Assembly: GCA_009746045.1 (NCBI GenBank)
Contig: RPFO01000114.1
Span: 357,219-421,218, forward strand
DNA: 64,000 nt
Direction: 5' to 3'
From: Mesostigma viride
Lineage: Eukaryota > Streptophyta > Mesostigmatophyceae > Mesostigmatales > Mesostigmataceae
Every line of letters begins with the position of its first letter. Position 1 is the stretch's first letter. The position numbers and the translations under genes were made by a program. This document shows, in pieces, positions 48,590-60,800 of the stretch. Under the pieces are notes generated by a model. The model saw nothing but the letters and a program-made list of their open reading frames with translations, was not told the origin of the DNA and did no database searches.

Positions 48590-48790
48590 GTATGAGGGCT
48601 CACAGGCAGTAGTGCGGGGGGAAGGCACCACCCCACCATTCCCCCTTCACCACGGGGTGTGGTAAGGTTGTGTCCTGTCCCCATACCTGTTCATTATTGT
48701 CGTGGATCACGTCATGCGCCGGGCACGTCGGGGCATGTATCGCCAGGACATAATTATATCGCACTGTGGCCGTTGTGCATTCACCCAAGG
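48590..48790 (+). mobile_element. LINE reverse transcriptase scrap
   Basis: The reading GCVLSPYLFIIVVDHVMRRA at about 48666-48725 matches the same block in the LINE at 15585-16790. It is short, truncated at both ends, and lies just past the 3' end of RNPC3. Confidence 0.75.
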
Positions 48791-48849
48791 CATGAGTTAT
48801 TATCTCGACTGTCATTGCTTGCATCGTGCCACCATATGCATCCGTGGCC

Positions 48850-51800
48850 CTACTTTGGCTTGGACTGTCCTTTTCCGTACACGACTACCATCGGCTTTTC
48901 TTCAACCTTCAGTCCATTCACCTCGTCCTGAGCAGAAAAGACGAGCGAAAAGCAGTGGTCGGATGATTTGGGTAAGGCGGTGTGCAGGTTAGATTGGGAT
49001 GGGGTGGAGTACAATGTAGATGTGATGGGACAGGGTCGGATACCAGGGGCCAGGGGAGCAGAGACTGCTTGACTAAACAAGGCTGGCCGGGCATCCGTGG
49101 TTCTATCCTAGAGTCATAGCCAGGGACCAGATACATCCCACCAAGAATACACCTTATGCTAAATCTGGTCACCCTCACACAACGAGAAACTGGCTCTGGC
49201 TTATCCTGTTCAACCTATGCAACCGGCGCAACCTGTATAAAATGTACAACCTCTAAGATTTGCATAAATTTTATAAATTGGAGTTTTGTGACGTCAAGGC
49301 CACACACTGGCATACCCCCATGGGCAGGTAACCAACAGGTGACTTGTGCTGGCGTGAAAAGGCTCACATTAGCCAGCAGGCCTGAAAAAGAGTCAAATGC
49401 GAGTTACATTGCAAATGCTGGATGGTGCTCCTGGGGATCTCTTCCTTGCAAGGCAGTACACCACTTACCAGAACATGTGTGGCAATCACGTGAAAGACCG
49501 AGCGGTTATATTTCAAAGCAGCACGTGTGGAGCTCAAGTAGAAAATGTAGTAGACAAGTTCACGGGCTACGGGTGCTGCTTGCTGTTGACCTGCGCGCAC
49601 GTGGCGGAATCCATGAAACAATGATGAAGAAGGATGTTGCAAACGAACGGGCGCTTGTGCTCACCAGTGCGCGTGTGGCGAGCTCGACCGAAGGGAAGGT
49701 GACGAATGCCTGCCCTTTCATGCGCCCTTCCTGCACGGTCAGGTGAGACACCAATTAATTAATTAGGAGACACCAATACATCCCCATGATATCCCCATGA
49801 GGTTGATACGACGGTTGGACCAATGAGGGTGTGATAAAGCAGCATAAGGTGATGAGCACAGAGAAGCACCAAGGTGATGAGCAAAGGAATGAAAGGATGG
49901 GTGCAAAACCTTTATGGCCACACCCCAGTGTATGCACACGATATCAAGGAGACAACCAGCGCAGACACGATATTATTATTATGATTATTATTGTAATTAT
50001 TATTATTTAAGTATCAGGATCTGGTGACCAGGATGATGATGCCACCCAATGCGGCGAGGCAGCCGGGGTGAAACCGCACCGAAGGAGAGCACACCAACGC
50101 CAAAGGAGGGCACACCAACGCCGCACAACATGCACAACCATGGCGTCTTGACAAGGCTTGGAAAGAGCAGTGCAAAAAATACCAACGAGCAAGTCGCCCC
50201 GCGCCAGTCGATCATTACCGTCGTTAACGGACATGAACATGCACCCCAGATGGGCAATCAAGTATAGAATTAGGATAGCGAGGGCAATCAAGGATAGAAA
50301 TAGGAATGCGAGGGCAATCAAGTATAGAATTAGGAAAGCGAGGGCAATCAAGGATAGAATTAGGAAAGCGAGGGCAATCAAGGATAAAAATGGGAAAGCA
50401 AGGAGAAAAGTGGAAAACAAGGATAGAACTAGGAAAGCAATTATAGAAACAGGAAAGCAGGTATAGAAATAGGAAAGCCAGGGGAGAAATAGGAAAGCAA
50501 GGAGTAGGCAAGGCCTTGGGCTTCTTTGGTTTCACTCCCACCAGCAAAATAGCAAGGGGCAATACATGTGGGCAGATTTAGCGAACAAATTTTACTCATG
50601 TGGGCAGAAGTCGGTGAGCACGAAAGGGAAAGAATCCATGCTACTGTCGCAAGGGAAGACGACGCTTCTGCCCCATATTAAAGCCTAGCTGGAAAGGGAC
50701 CATCCCATCATCCGATGGACAGGGAAAGAGTGATGATTCTAATAAAATTTTATTACTGTTACGGAATCCTATGAGACGACAATTCTCCAAAAGGACTCAC
50801 CATCATAAGCCGAGCAGACAGAGTAGTTACCACAGTTATAGGGATAGTAGTGTCGCCCCTTTACTATTACACATACCCCTACAATGATATACTGTCATAA
50901 CAGTGGTAAATACTCTGTTATCTACCATCGCCTCGACTGGGACGCACCGTCATCAGCCGGACCGACAGGGACTGCTTGGCATCTTCTGCGGACGGGAAAT
51001 ACCTCCCTGCTCCCGCACACCAAGACAAGGAAAAGGTGCACCAAGACAAGGAAAAGGTGCATCAAGACAAGAGCTCCGTGTGCATACAGCGTCCAAGTCA
51101 AACAAAAAGGGTTCCGAGAAAAATGAGAAGAATGTCCCCCTGCAGCAGAAGATGTGCATAGCAACGACGGTCTATCTCATGTCCCTGCAATTGCCTCCAG
51201 CAAACTCAATGGCAGCACACCTTCATCTACGCGCACCTGCATCCACTTAGTCTGGCGTCCCCATGCCCATCGGCTTGGGGACCCCACGGGGTATGCCCCC
51301 GCCCAACCATGCTCCTCCACTAAGCTAGCTAGCAACAAACTAAAGGCCGCTTAAACAAGCTTACACTCCTGCATCCGCTTCTTCGCGGGTATCCTAGCGG
51401 GCATTCTCTGTGTCTCCGCATACTGCCGACCGCCCCATGCCTCTCCCTTACCAAACATAACGTGGGTGACCCAGTATCCGTACATAATGTCATAAAGTAT
51501 CCTAATGTGATGTGATCCAATATCCTGATACTAGTATAATGTGATTACATTAAACTAAAATAAATTGAAACATATCTCCGTTGGGAGTACATGTAGCACA
51601 TATCCTTGAGAAGGGGCATATGGCTTTTAATACATTCTGGGCTACTTCCTGCAAGGGTAGGGTGTAAACTACACCTGCTCTGGATGCACAAAGTGCACCT
51701 GCACCATTATTATGTGTATTCTACTATATTATGTGATACAGTATTCTACTATATTATGTGACAGTATCGTGGTTCTCTGAACATAGTTTCTTTATAGTGA

Positions 51801-54800
51801 GATGGAAGGGTAGCCGCTATAGCTAGGTTATTGGGTTCACGTGACATACCTTTTGAGGCCGGTGCGGCCTGATCCGGATCAGTCGTGGCCAAAGCTTTGG
51901 CCAGTTTTTCCTGGCCAGGTGGCAGGAGCTACGTTGAGATATAAACCTGCCACTGTCTAGGTTTCTTGGCTCATGGCGTAGTGATTAACTAGATCTAGAT
52001 TCTTTCTCTCACGCAATATGTGACCTAATAGCCCCGGCAACCTTACGTAAGCTGCCGGCAATTAGAACGCCACATTGCGTCATTTGTTCAGACGCAACAT
52101 TTGCGTGGCGAAAAAATGCCGTCCGGGCCAAGGCCGCATGACACGCAAAAAAGGACAAAAACAAACCCACCCAGCTAAGGTCGGCCTCTTTTCTTTTCCC
52201 GCCCACCCTCCCTGCGTGTTTGGGGGTAAGGCTAGCCTTTGCCAAGCAATAAGTGTTCCCATGAGCATCGGCGGCCGGGATGTGGCCTGCCTTTTGTATG
52301 TGCTCCACTCATTGTTTTAATAAAGAGTCTGGTTACCCTGGAGTTCCACGGTTAATAGAATTCTACTATATTATGTGATACAGTATCCTAATGTAGTGTG
52401 ATACAGTATCCTAATAACAGTATTGCTAGAGGTAAAATGTGATCCAGTGCCCCAGCACGATGTGATACGGTATCCTAATATAATGTAGTCAAGTATCCAG
52501 ATGATAGCCTGTTACAGATAGCAACGCCAAGTTCCCGCCCGTCCCGCAGGCAAGGGGAAAGTAGCTAATTTCATGGCATCCAATCGTGTACGGTCATGCA
52601 GCATGGGTATGCAACCCCACCGAGGAGCTGCAGCGCTCAAGGAGGAACGGCAGCAGGCCGTCCTCGGTCACATCGTCGACCAGAGTGGCCACGAATAGAG
52701 TGTCCTATACGATGGCGATGGCAGAACAGCCCTCACCGAATAACTGCAACAGGCCATCCTCGGTCACGCTCTTGTGCAGGTTCTTGAGGTAAAGAACGGG
52801 GGAAGGCGCGCCCTTGTCATAATTCTGGCGCACACAACCGACGTCACATCACCGAGCAAGCGGTCCGACACGAGGACATGAGAGCGCCCTTGCCATGATT
52901 CCAAGTGGCGCGTGCAACAAAAATGTTAATCAATGCAACCAAACATGCGTCAAAATTCAGGAGCCATCACGGGGAAGGGGTCGGAACACGAACAGCCCCT
53001 TGTCTTACATGTGACGCAGTCTCACACGAGCGTGCCAGCATCACACAATGCGTGAATGGGGAAGAGCTTGTCTTACGTGTGACGAGCGTGCGAGCATCGC
53101 ACACGGTCAGGCTTAGGCACAATGTCAGGCTCAGGAAGAGGACCCAGGGCAAGTGCAAATCCTAATCTACCCAAGCACCCTGAACACCAGGGCACATGCG
53201 ACTCAACAGGGTCCACGGTATGTGCATGAGCAGTACAGCCAGATGATGACCACACTATGGCCATACTATGACCACGCGATAAGAACACTGTAAACCACGT
53301 GCCCACCATGAACCGGCATGCGCACACCAAAACCACACAACAACCACCCACACACCTTGAACATGGGCACACACCCATGACCACACTCTATTAGCACACA
53401 GACTCAGTAACCGACGTATGAGCCACCCACCCACATAGAACGCCGGCACGCATCACAACCACAGCATGACCACACTACAAACCACCCTAGAACCGCACTA
53501 GAACCACATAGGACCACACTATAACCACCCCACCCACCTTGAACACCGGAAGGTCCCTCATCTCCTCCTCTGACACGCGGTGCCGCTGGATAGCCTCCTC
53601 GTCGGCCACCAGCACCGCCAGACCTGCAGGTGCGGTGGCAGCACCACCAGCGGTGCCACCAGTGGCAGCAGAGGTGCCAGAGGCACCACCGGCCGCCGCC
53701 GCTGCGGTTGCTGATGTTGTCGCGGCCGCGGCTCCCGGCTTGTGAACGTTGATCTATTATAGACCGAAAGAAAACCAAGAGAAACATCGATTAAAAAACC
53801 TGATATATAATCTGGTGAAGAATGAACATGGTAGATAGCATGGTGTTAAACAATATAATAATGATACGGATAAACAAAAAATGATAGTAGATAAACATAC
53901 TTGATATATAATACTCCTCTGGCGATAAATAACAATTGATAGAAAACATAACGATAAAAAAATTCATAAACAACATGACGAATAAATCATAACATGGTGA
54001 TAACATGGTGGCAGCCCACATATTGGTCATTCTGTTTTAGGTGGCCATGACATGGGCTATCACCCACAACAGGTGAATTAGGGGAGTGAGGGGTGAAGAG
54101 GAGGCAAGCCATCCATGACGCCAGCCCACACTCGAGTGAAGACCACGGCACGGCCCACCAGGCCCGCAGTCACATGATCACCCACCAGCATGATCACCCA
54201 CCAGCACGCAGTCGCATGGTCAGCCACCAGCACGCAGTCGCATGATCACCCACCAGCACGCAGTCGCATGGTCACCCACCAGCACGCAGTCGCATGGTCA
54301 CCCACCAGCACGCAGTCGCATGGTCAGCCACCAGCACGCAGTCGCATGATCACCCACCAGCACGCAGTCGCATGATCAGCCACCAGCACGCAGTCGCATG
54401 ATCAGCGTGAGATGCGGTGTACATGCTACCATACATCATACATCAGCGAAATGTGCAGTACCAGGAGAAGCGGAGCGATGCGGACGCCGAGACAGGGGCC
54501 GGCTGGCCGTTTGTGACGGTGACAGAAACAAGAGCAGTGTAGCAACGTTCACGACCACAGCCCAGAGTAGGGCCGGTTGGATGGTCACACCCACCTGCAG
54601 CAGCTTCTTGCGGACATGGATGCTCGCTGGCGGGTGCCTGCTGCTGCCCGCCACCCCCTTGGGCAAAGCCAGCGAGGCCTTCGGCCCCAGCGCCGCCTCC
54701 TCGGCCAGCCGCGCCTTCTTGCGCCGGCGTTCTTCTCTCTCCTGCAGCTTCTTGGCGCGCCTGGCGGGAGGAGACGTGGGGTAAACGAGGGGGTAAATGA

Positions 54801-57800
54801 GTCGAGGGCAGGAGGGGGTGGGCGGAGACGCGGGGAAAGTACAAGGATAGAAAGGCTGTCTTTATTAGTAAAGATGTGGTGGTGGTGGTTGCGGTGAAGG
54901 TCGGTAGGCCTTCCTGGCATGCCCACCGGTGGAGGGCATGGGTGAATTCTTGGGGGGGGAGTGGGTCCTGTATTCCCCACTGCCATAGGGCAGTGGGAAG
55001 CGAAAATAGGGAATGCCACGTCATGAAATGGGAGGCGGTGGTGGTGAGGGGAGGGGGGTCCTCCGGGCGCGCCTGCTGGTGCCGGGGTGGTGGATGACTA
55101 CAAGTAAAGGAAAAGTTGCTCGTTAGTGGTGAGGTGGTGGCGGTGAAGGGAAGGGGCCTCGTTGGTGTGCCTAGTGTATGTTGGGGGGGGCGGGGGGGAC
55201 AATCAGTATCGGAAACACCATATCAAGTACACGTAAACATATCAGTATCGGAAACACCATATCAAGTATACATAAACATATCAGTATCGGAAACACCAAA
55301 TCAAGTATACATAAACATATCAGTATCGGAAACACCATATCAAGTACACGTAAACATATCAGTATCGGAAACACCATATCAAGTATACATAAACATATCA
55401 GTATCGGAAACACCAAATCAAGTATACATAAACATATCAGTATCGGAAACACCATATCAAGTACACGTAAACATATCAGTATCGGAAACACCATATCAAG
55501 TATACATAAACATATCAGTATCGGAAACACCATAACAAGTATACATAACATATCAGTATCGGAAACACCATATCAAGTACACGTAAACATATCAGTATCG
55601 GAAACACCAAATCAAGTATACATAAACATATCAGTATCGGAAACACCATTACAAGTTTACAAAAACAAATCAGTATCGGAAACACCATCTCCAGAATGCG
55701 GGGCTCTGTGATGGCAGGCCGCGCCGAGTGGGTTGGATGATAGAAACTAACTAGACACTACGCCACGTTTGGCTATAATGGAGGCCGGATAATACAAACT
55801 ACCTAGACGCCAAACTACGTTGGGCTATAATGGGGGCCGGATGATAGAGTCAATTCCACGACCAAGGCTTATGATTCTACTATAAGGATGGGGTGAATAA
55901 ATGAAAGCAGTCAGAGGAAGAAACAGGCCACGCAACCGCAACGAACGAGAAACTTAACCATCCATGCAAACTTGCCTGGCCTCCCGCGCGGCCTTCGCCT
56001 CCGCATCCCCCTCCTCGCCCCCCTCGTCTCCCCCAGGGACACCACCCGCCACCCGGGCAGGGCCGGCACCCCTCCCACTCTGCCCCTCCGCTCCCTTGCC
56101 CCCTGGCCTCCCCTCGTCGGATGACAGCGAAGACGATGAGGTTGAAGACAGCTCAGACTCCTCACTCTCCTCCCTGGCAGGGGAGCCAGGGCCCTCGAGC
56201 CCAAGTTTCCGTTTTCTGTCCCCGCCATCTGTCGCCGAGGCATCCGGAGCGCCCCTGAATCCGTTCATGGCTAGTGTGGCCGCGTCGGTGGGCCCGGCAC
56301 CCGTTCCCAGGGGGGCAGCACCGGGAGGCAGCGGGAGCGGTGGCAGTGGGGGGGGATACTCCGGCGTCGGCGTGGCAGGGCCAAAGGGCGGCGGCAGGTT
56401 CATCTTGTTCAGCAGGTGGAGGACCTGCGGGGGTGGTACCAGATGACGATCGCATGCAGACGGGGGTGTGATGGTGTCACAGATCAAACAAATAAAGTTT
56501 AAACAACAGTAAAATATTTTTCACAGGTACCATAGCCATTTCAAGTACTATTCAAAGACCATCGCTCAAGCCGGGAAGCGGCTCGAATATGTAAATCTAG
56601 TTTTCCCACATTAGATGTTCTGTGTCAAATATTTAAATTTAATAAAATATTAGTACAATTTATAGCTACCGCTGTCAGCACTTTCATACATTTTTACCAC
56701 TTCGTTCTAAAACTTGATTTAAAATATCACATGTTTAGTATGGAATATGGTAAATATCAAATATCTGCTGCCTATTTGCAGATATAAACACCTATCACCT
56801 TGAAACAATATCGCCATCCTGGCTAGTTTGCACGCCTCATCCTACCGACAACTTTCATGGGACTACTTGCAACCCTCACTCATCCTACAGGCTCCTTATT
56901 CCCCCCCCCCCCCCCCCGTTACCTGCGGGTACGACCGGGGCATGGCCACGATTATGATATTACAATTATTATTACCATTATCATTATCTGGTAACGTGCG
57001 TGCTAACTTACCCCTTAACACGGTCTTCGGCGGAGCCCATTTTCGGAAGAACCAAGGTTCGAAGAAAGAGCCAAACCAATTCTTGGAGAGGTACGTGAAG
57101 TGTGGGCGCACCTCAACGATTTCCATCGGCGTCTACTAATTGGAACATGGATCTTGGTGCAAAACTCCTGAGTCAGGCAAGCACTAGATCAACGCACGCT
57201 CGCCGCAAGCGCCAGGGCGCATGCTTGCGAATTCGCGCAAATTCGGTGGGTGGGTGGGTGGGTGGGTGGGTGGGTGGGTGGGTGGGTGGGTGGGTGGGTG
57301 GGTGGGTGGGTGGGTGGGTGGGTGGGTGGGTGGGTGGGTGGGTGGATGGATGGATGGATGGATGGATGGATGGATGGATGGATGGATGGATGGATGGATG
57401 GATGGATGGATGGATGGATGGATGGATGGATGGATGGATGGATGGATGGATGGATGGATGGATGGATGGATGGATGGATGGATGGATGCCGGATGGATGG
57501 ATGGATGGATGGATGGATGGATGGATGGATGGATGGATGGATGGATGGATGGATGGATGGATGGATGGATGGATGGATGGATGGATGGATGGATGGATGG
57601 ATGGATGGATGGATGGATGGATGGATGGATGGATGGATGGATGGATGGATGGATGGATGGATGGAAGGATGGATGGATGGATGGATGGATGGATGGATGG
57701 ATGGATGGATGGATGGATGGATGGATGGATGGATGGATGGATGGATGGATGGATGGATGGATGGATGGATGGATGGATGGATGGATGGATGGATGGATGG

Positions 57801-60800
57801 ATGGATGGATGGATGGATGGATGGATGGATGGATGGATGGATGGATGGATGGATGGATGGATGGATGGATGGATGGATGGATGGATGGATGGATGGATGG
57901 ATGGATGGATGGATGGATGGATGGATGGATGGATGGATGGATGGATGGATGGATGGATGGATGGATGGATGGATGGATGGATGGATGGATGGATGGATGG
58001 ATGGATGGATGGATGGATGGATGGATGGATGGATGGATGGATGGATGGATGGATGGGTTACAGTTTGACATGCGCTTTCCCCGAAATCCTTCCATCTTTA
58101 TTTTTTGTCGTACCATCTTGGCCGCAGAGTCAGGAGTTTTGCGCCAAGGTCCATCGTCCAATTAGTAGACGCCAATGGAAATCGTCTCAGCGCGTCCGCT
58201 CTTCACGCACCTCTCCAAATCAATTGGCTTAGCCGTTTCTTCGAACCTTTGGTTCTTCCAAAAATGGACTCCGCCGGATATTATTATGACATGCGATCAC
58301 GCAGAAGGGGCAGCGTCCTTGGCTTGCTTCTTGCTTCTTACGACAAAGTACAAGTATGACCCATGCCACAACCGACCCCCCCCTCACCTGCGTCTACAGC
58401 TTCGCCACAGCAAATACCTCATAAGAGAACTTGCATCCGCCACTCATCCCACTGGCTACTCATCCTACCGCAAATACCTCAAAAGAATATCCTACCCCAT
58501 CTAGTATCAGGCCACTCATCCTAATTATTCCCCCCCCCCCCTCACCTGCGTGTACAGCCGCGGCACGGCGATGATGGTGTTGAGGATGTTGCGCGCAATG
58601 CTCTCGTTGATGGGTGGGTACGCGTACCTGCCAGGGGGGCGCGGCCGGCCGCCACGAGCATACACCCAAATGAAGTCATGGGCAGCGGTAAGGCAGCCCC
58701 CGCATATTTCTACAGATCGTACTGGTGTTTCTCAAATCGTACTCGTGTGTCGTACTAGTGTATCTTTTCATGGAGCCCACAGGGACGGCGGATTCTACTT
58801 GCAGCTCAGCGTAGTACAAGGTTAAGTCACAGGAAGCAAACAGGTAGTCTACAGTGGACAGGCCTTCCGTAAGCACAACGAAGAAACGGCAGTGGGTTAA
58901 AGCGGACTAGCATGAGGTTGGGGTTGGGGGCTAGTCAAAAGGAAGCCCATGATGGCAGACCAGTAATAAGCGAAGCTAAGCAAGGACGGCAGGATGCCAC
59001 GGATTAATCGCATGAGCTTCGGGTCGGGCCGGGGTTAGTCACACCCTGCACTCCAGCAGGCAGGTTGTTGATAGTTAAACACAAGGCAGAAACTGGACGA
59101 GGTTAGCAAGTACTCACATCAGGTTTGGGTCGGGGGGGTAGTCAAACCCGAGGCCAGGGGCGATCGGCGTTCCCAGCAGGAACTGCGACGGAGGGGCAGG
59201 TGCCATCGGCATCCCTGGGAGGGTGCCACGTGGCGAACGCAAGCAACGATTTTGTCGCAATCATCAGTAATCTTGCTTTAACGATAAAACAATACTTGAA
59301 AATAGTTTCATACACCCGTTTGCTCACCATAGTCACCAGCATCTTTGTTAAAACAATAAGTAGATGCATACAGACAGGTAGCGGTTACAGAACCGCTATT
59401 AAGAACTCCTTAGGCATGGCTCGCGATTACCCGCGCAGACCAGGCCACCAAAGAGGGTGGGTGGGTGGGACAAGAAAAAAGACCACAACAATGTCACTAC
59501 GCCGCCAAAGTAGTCAAACTGCCCTAGCACGGGGCTGACATCAGCAACCGAGCTTAACTTAACACGCCAACCTGAGAATGTAGCGACACCTACCGTACCA
59601 CAAAAACAACAACCAATCAAATACCCTTTCCGAAAGGTTCTAATTATCATTCAACAAACCGGTTCAACAAACCCGGCCCTGTCAAACTTTAAGCATAAGA
59701 TTGTTTCGAGATTGTAGCACAATAGGGCCACTGCCCCTACTAACAATTCCAGGTCGCCAGCCATTAGCCAAATCCGGTTACATCTGCCAAACCCGCCCGG
59801 TTCAGCCGACCATCCAGGCGGCTCCCGTGAGCGGCCTTATTCCCCGCCTCACTTCGAGAAACTCTTTTCAAAGAAATCCGATTCATACACCCGTTTGCTC
59901 ACCATAGTCACCAGCATCTTTGTTAAAACAATAAGTAGATGCATACAGACAGGTAGCGGTTACAGAACCGCTATTAAGAACTCCTTAGGCATGGCTCGCG
60001 ATTACCCAACCTCCCCTTCCTGGCCCTCCGGTCCGCTAAAGAAGCACCATTTCCTTTCCCGTCAAAAGCTGTCCTGTCGCGATGGGCGCTCTCCGTTGCC
60101 AGAAAACAGATTTAATTCCCAGCGACTGTGAATGCACAAAAATTCATGCACTGTCAATCGACACAGCTCGCATTTTTGACCCCACTCGGGGGCCCCCGCT
60201 GACCTCGTTGCCGACCTCTTCTCTGGTCCGCTAAGGGGTGCTGTCGCGGAACACAAAGTCAAAGCAAAAGCTGCTGACTGGCGCCGCTGATTCCAGCCGA
60301 CGCCCAGTTTACAACTTTTTTGAAGAGCAACCAACCTAGTGCCGAGCACATAAACACTCCTTCCGTACAAAAAAGTGGAAATACCACTGATTACGAAATC
60401 AAGTTGGCTTTCAGCCCTTGCCTCCTGCGCCGAGGCTCCGTGTCCCACAACGGTGACTTAAATTTTTTACCCCCCCGAGCCGCGGCGGCCCTCAAGCCAA
60501 GCCCAACCCGGAATGCAAGCATTTCCAGGTACGAGACAACTCAAAGGCAGGCCAGCCTGCCGACAGCCCAACCCGAGGCGCAAGCATCCCCAGGTACGGA
60601 ACCATCAAGCAAGCTAGCCCTTGCCCAACCCGGCCAGCTGGCCGTTTCTTTCAAACAAACCAGCCATTAAATAATGCATCAGCCCCCGCTTCGCATTTAA
60701 ACCCCGATCACCCGGACATTAATTCCGGGCCAGTGGCAGCCATGAATCCCAACCGCCTTAAGCAGCCAGGGATCATGGATGCCGGAAATTTGGTTAACAA

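Noticed and set aside
53073-53384. Cys/Val-rich minus-strand protein
   Set aside because: It lies between two well-supported RNPC3 exons in a region of decayed exon-edge copies. No splice or homology support.
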